Source of the DNA: Pseudomonadota bacterium
Lineage (GTDB): Bacteria; Pseudomonadota; Gammaproteobacteria; Acidithiobacillales; Acidithiobacillaceae
DNA length: 17,133 nucleotides
Assembly: GCA_021818125.1 (NCBI GenBank)
Contig: JAKAFG010000019.1
Span: forward strand, 1 to 17,133
Direction of reading: 5' to 3'
Of the stretch, positions 15,424-17,133 are shown piece by piece (position 1 is the stretch's first letter; every line of letters starts with the position of its first letter). Under the pieces are notes generated by a model. It saw nothing but the letters and a program-made list of their open reading frames with translations, ran no database searches and was not told where the DNA came from. Both the position numbers and the translations under genes were made by a program.

Positions 15424-16641
15424 TTGCGCATACTGATGACCACGGATACCTATTTCCCCCGGATCAGCGGGGTGGCCAGTTCTATCGAAAGCTTTCGTGC
15501 GAGTTTGATCCGTCAGGGGCACGAAGTAGATATCCTGCTCCCCGCCTATGACGGTCGCAAAAGATATGCGCCAGATGACGATGAGCGGGCTTTATGGCGT
15601 ATACCTTCCTGGCGGATTCCCCTGTATCCCGAAGAGCGCTTCATGAAGTTTCGTGCTTTGCGCTCCCGACGCCGGGACATGAGTGATGCCGCTTACGACT
15701 TGATCCATATTCAGACCCCTTTTATTGCTCATTATCACGGGGTGCGCCTGGCGCGCCGCTGGCGCATACCTGCCGTGCTCTCCTACCACACTTACTTTGA
15801 AGCCTATGTGGATCATTATTATCCAAAAATTCCCGGCGGCCTACGCCGTGGCTCGGTACGGCGTTTATCGCGGCAGCAATGCCACGGAGTGGATGGGGTT
15901 GTCGTGCCTTCGCACGCCATGGCGGAAATTCTCTGGGGCTACGGGGTCAATCAGCCCGTGCGGGTCATTCCGACGGGGGTGAAGCCCGAGCATTTTACGG
16001 GGGGTAAAGGCGCAGAATTCCGCAAGCAGCACGGCATTGTCGGGCAACGCCCCATCCTGCTTTATGCGGGCCGGATTGCGCCAGAAAAAAATATTCCGCT
16101 GTTATTCAGTGCGCTGCCGTACATTCTGGAACAGATGCCGGATGTGTTGCTGATGCTGGCCGGCGACGGCCCGGCGCGGCCCACGTTGGAGACCTTTGTA
16201 GAAGAACAAGGTTTAGCGGATTCGGTACGCTTTCTCGGTTATCTGGAGCGAAAGGAGGCCTTGAAAGACGCTTATGCGGCCGCCGATCTTTTCGTGTTCC
16301 CATCCCAGACGGAAACCCAGGGGATGGTCCTGATTGAGGCGTTGGCGGCGGGATTGCCGGTGGTGGGCGTACCCGCGCTGGGCAGTGCAGATCTGCTTGG
16401 CCTGGGTAAAGGCACCCGTAGCGCCCGCAATGACCCCATGGACCTTGCCGGCCAGTGCGTTACCCTGCTGCGGGATGACGGCCTGCGGGCGCAACTGGCA
16501 GCTGAGGCTCACCAACTGGCCGGCGAATGGTCGGAAGACCGGATGGCGCAGAACCTGTCACAGTTCTACGCTGAGATCGCCGGTCGGACCGCCGCTACTT
16601 CGCGGCGTACGCTCAGTGCAGGCGCCGCCCGACAAAGGTAA
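15424..16641 (+). CDS. Glycosyltransferase family 4
   Basis: This 405-residue GT-B fold enzyme transfers a sugar from a nucleotide-sugar donor with retention. The N-terminal domain opens with RILMTTDTYFPRISGVASSI (acceptor side), and the donor site shows YAGRIAPEKN (Arg217, Lys222) and the E-x7-E motif ETQGMVLIE (Glu297, Glu305). I prefer the TTG at 15424, with GGAG 7 bases before it and a family-like first strand; a TTG at 15403 would add seven residues. The N-terminus resembles lipid glycosyltransferases (PimB, SqdX, diacylglycerol glucosyltransferase), but the acceptor cannot be determined. A Pho-box-like repeat lies upstream. The 3' end overlaps convergent clpB by 29 bases, and the last residues (TSRRTLSAGAARQR) look like a dispensable tail. 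Confidence 0.88.
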   Translation: MRILMTTDTYFPRISGVASSIESFRASLIRQGHEVDILLPAYDGRKRYAPDDDERALWRIPSWRIPLYPEERFMKFRALRSRRRDMSDAAYDLIHIQTPFIAHYHGVRLARRWRIPAVLSYHTYFEAYVDHYYPKIPGGLRRGSVRRLSRQQCHGVDGVVVPSHAMAEILWGYGVNQPVRVIPTGVKPEHFTGGKGAEFRKQHGIVGQRPILLYAGRIAPEKNIPLLFSALPYILEQMPDVLLMLAGDGPARPTLETFVEEQGLADSVRFLGYLERKEALKDAYAAADLFVFPSQTETQGMVLIEALAAGLPVVGVPALGSADLLGLGKGTRSARNDPMDLAGQCVTLLRDDGLRAQLAAEAHQLAGEWSEDRMAQNLSQFYAEIAGRTAATSRRTLSAGAARQR

Positions 16642-17133
16642 AGCGGTCTCCTTCAAGAAGTACTTCAATAATCTCACCAGACCCGAAGTCGCCCCGCAGG
16701 AGTTTCTGGGCGAGGGGGTTTTCAATCTCCCGCTGAATCACCCTTTTCAGGGGGCGGGCGCCATAGACAGGGTCATAGCCGACCTCTGCCAGATGATCCA
16801 GTGCGCCATCACTGAGCACCAGATCCATATCCCGCTCGCGCAGGCGTGCCCGCAGGAAACCCATCTGAATCCCGGTAATCTCACGGAGCTGCACTGCGGT
16901 GAGGGGATGGAAGATGACCAACTCATCGATGCGGTTGAGGAACTCCGGGCGGAAGTGATCCTGCACCACGTCCAGCACCGCCACGCGCATACCGTCATAG
17001 TCCCCTTTGCGACTGAATTCCTGAATTCGGTCGGAGCCGAGGTTGGAAGTCATGACGATGACGGTATTGCGGAAATCTACTGTGCGTCCCTGGCCATCGG
17101 TGAGCCGACCATCATCCAGTACCTGCAGAAGGA
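16613..17133 (-). CDS. clpB: ATP-dependent chaperone ClpB, C-terminal part (partial, open at right edge)
   Basis: ClpB is the hexameric AAA+ disaggregase that works with DnaK on heat-damaged proteins. The frame is open at the right edge and begins inside the second AAA+ domain: VLDDGRLTDGQGRTVDF, then the sensor-1 region NTVIVMTSNLGS, the arginine-finger region FRPEFLNRIDE, and the sensor-2 region YGARPLKRVIQREIENPLA. It ends in EGDRFTFVGRRLH with TGA at 16615-16613. The Met at 17053 is internal, not a start. The 3' end overlaps the glycosyltransferase gene by 29 bases in convergent orientation, with no room for a terminator between them. Assignment to ClpB over other Clp ATPases rests on the LTDGQGRTVDF to GGRxLK-like block pattern and is strong. 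Confidence 0.93.
   Translation of the reverse strand, partial: LLQVLDDGRLTDGQGRTVDFRNTVIVMTSNLGSDRIQEFSRKGDYDGMRVAVLDVVQDHFRPEFLNRIDELVIFHPLTAVQLREITGIQMGFLRARLRERDMDLVLSDGALDHLAEVGYDPVYGARPLKRVIQREIENPLAQKLLRGDFGSGEIIEVLLEGDRFTFVGRRLH

Overview
The window looks like chromosomal DNA of a Gram-negative proteobacterium: it carries a heptose epimerase for lipopolysaccharide, an AmpG-type transporter, a lipoprotein and cytochrome pair, and ClpB. The gene set would suit an acidophile of the Acidithiobacillus kind, but that is inference from gene content, not a phylogenetic result. The text divides into an accessory left third (1 to about 5130) and a core-like right two thirds (5133 to 17133).

Left part. 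The 3' half of a type I restriction subunit gene (hsdR, open at the left edge) is followed by visibly AT-richer genes: an unrecognised 175-residue protein, then a tight pair of a 64-residue protein and a 305-residue protein that resembles AbiJ-like abortive-infection proteins at its C-terminus. On the opposite strand lie a truncated tyrosine recombinase and a small acidic protein that overlaps its stop codon. Next comes a gene-poor junction and the decayed remains of a dacB-like (peptidase S13) gene. Together this looks like a defence island with a dead integrase, laid over a former peptidoglycan gene.

Middle part. Going leftward on the minus strand are a small Ser/Thr-rich lipoprotein, a second lipoprotein stalk that appears to have been fused to a c-type cytochrome but is now broken by two frameshifts, a rho-independent terminator, and an AmpG-like MFS transporter directly upstream of the dacB remnant. 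A fatty acid desaturase gene diverges from the lipoprotein. A minus-strand operon then encodes hldD (ADP-heptose epimerase), a UDP-glucuronate 4-epimerase-like enzyme coupled by a TGATG overlap, and a small membrane protein shaped like a two-helix ion-channel pore. The operon serves the cell surface (heptose and probably uronic acid sugars).

Right part. Diverging from hldD, a CPA2 cation/proton antiporter with an RCK domain, acetyl-CoA synthetase and a family 4 glycosyltransferase run on the plus strand. A Pho-box-like direct repeat precedes the glycosyltransferase. Its 3' end overlaps by 29 bases the 3' end of a convergent clpB that runs off the right edge.

Most interesting: the 64 aa plus 305 aa candidate defence module, the frameshifted lipoprotein-tethered cytochrome with its headless paralogue, the dacB ruin beside an AmpG-like gene, the channel-like protein with a non-canonical filter, and the candidate Pho box.
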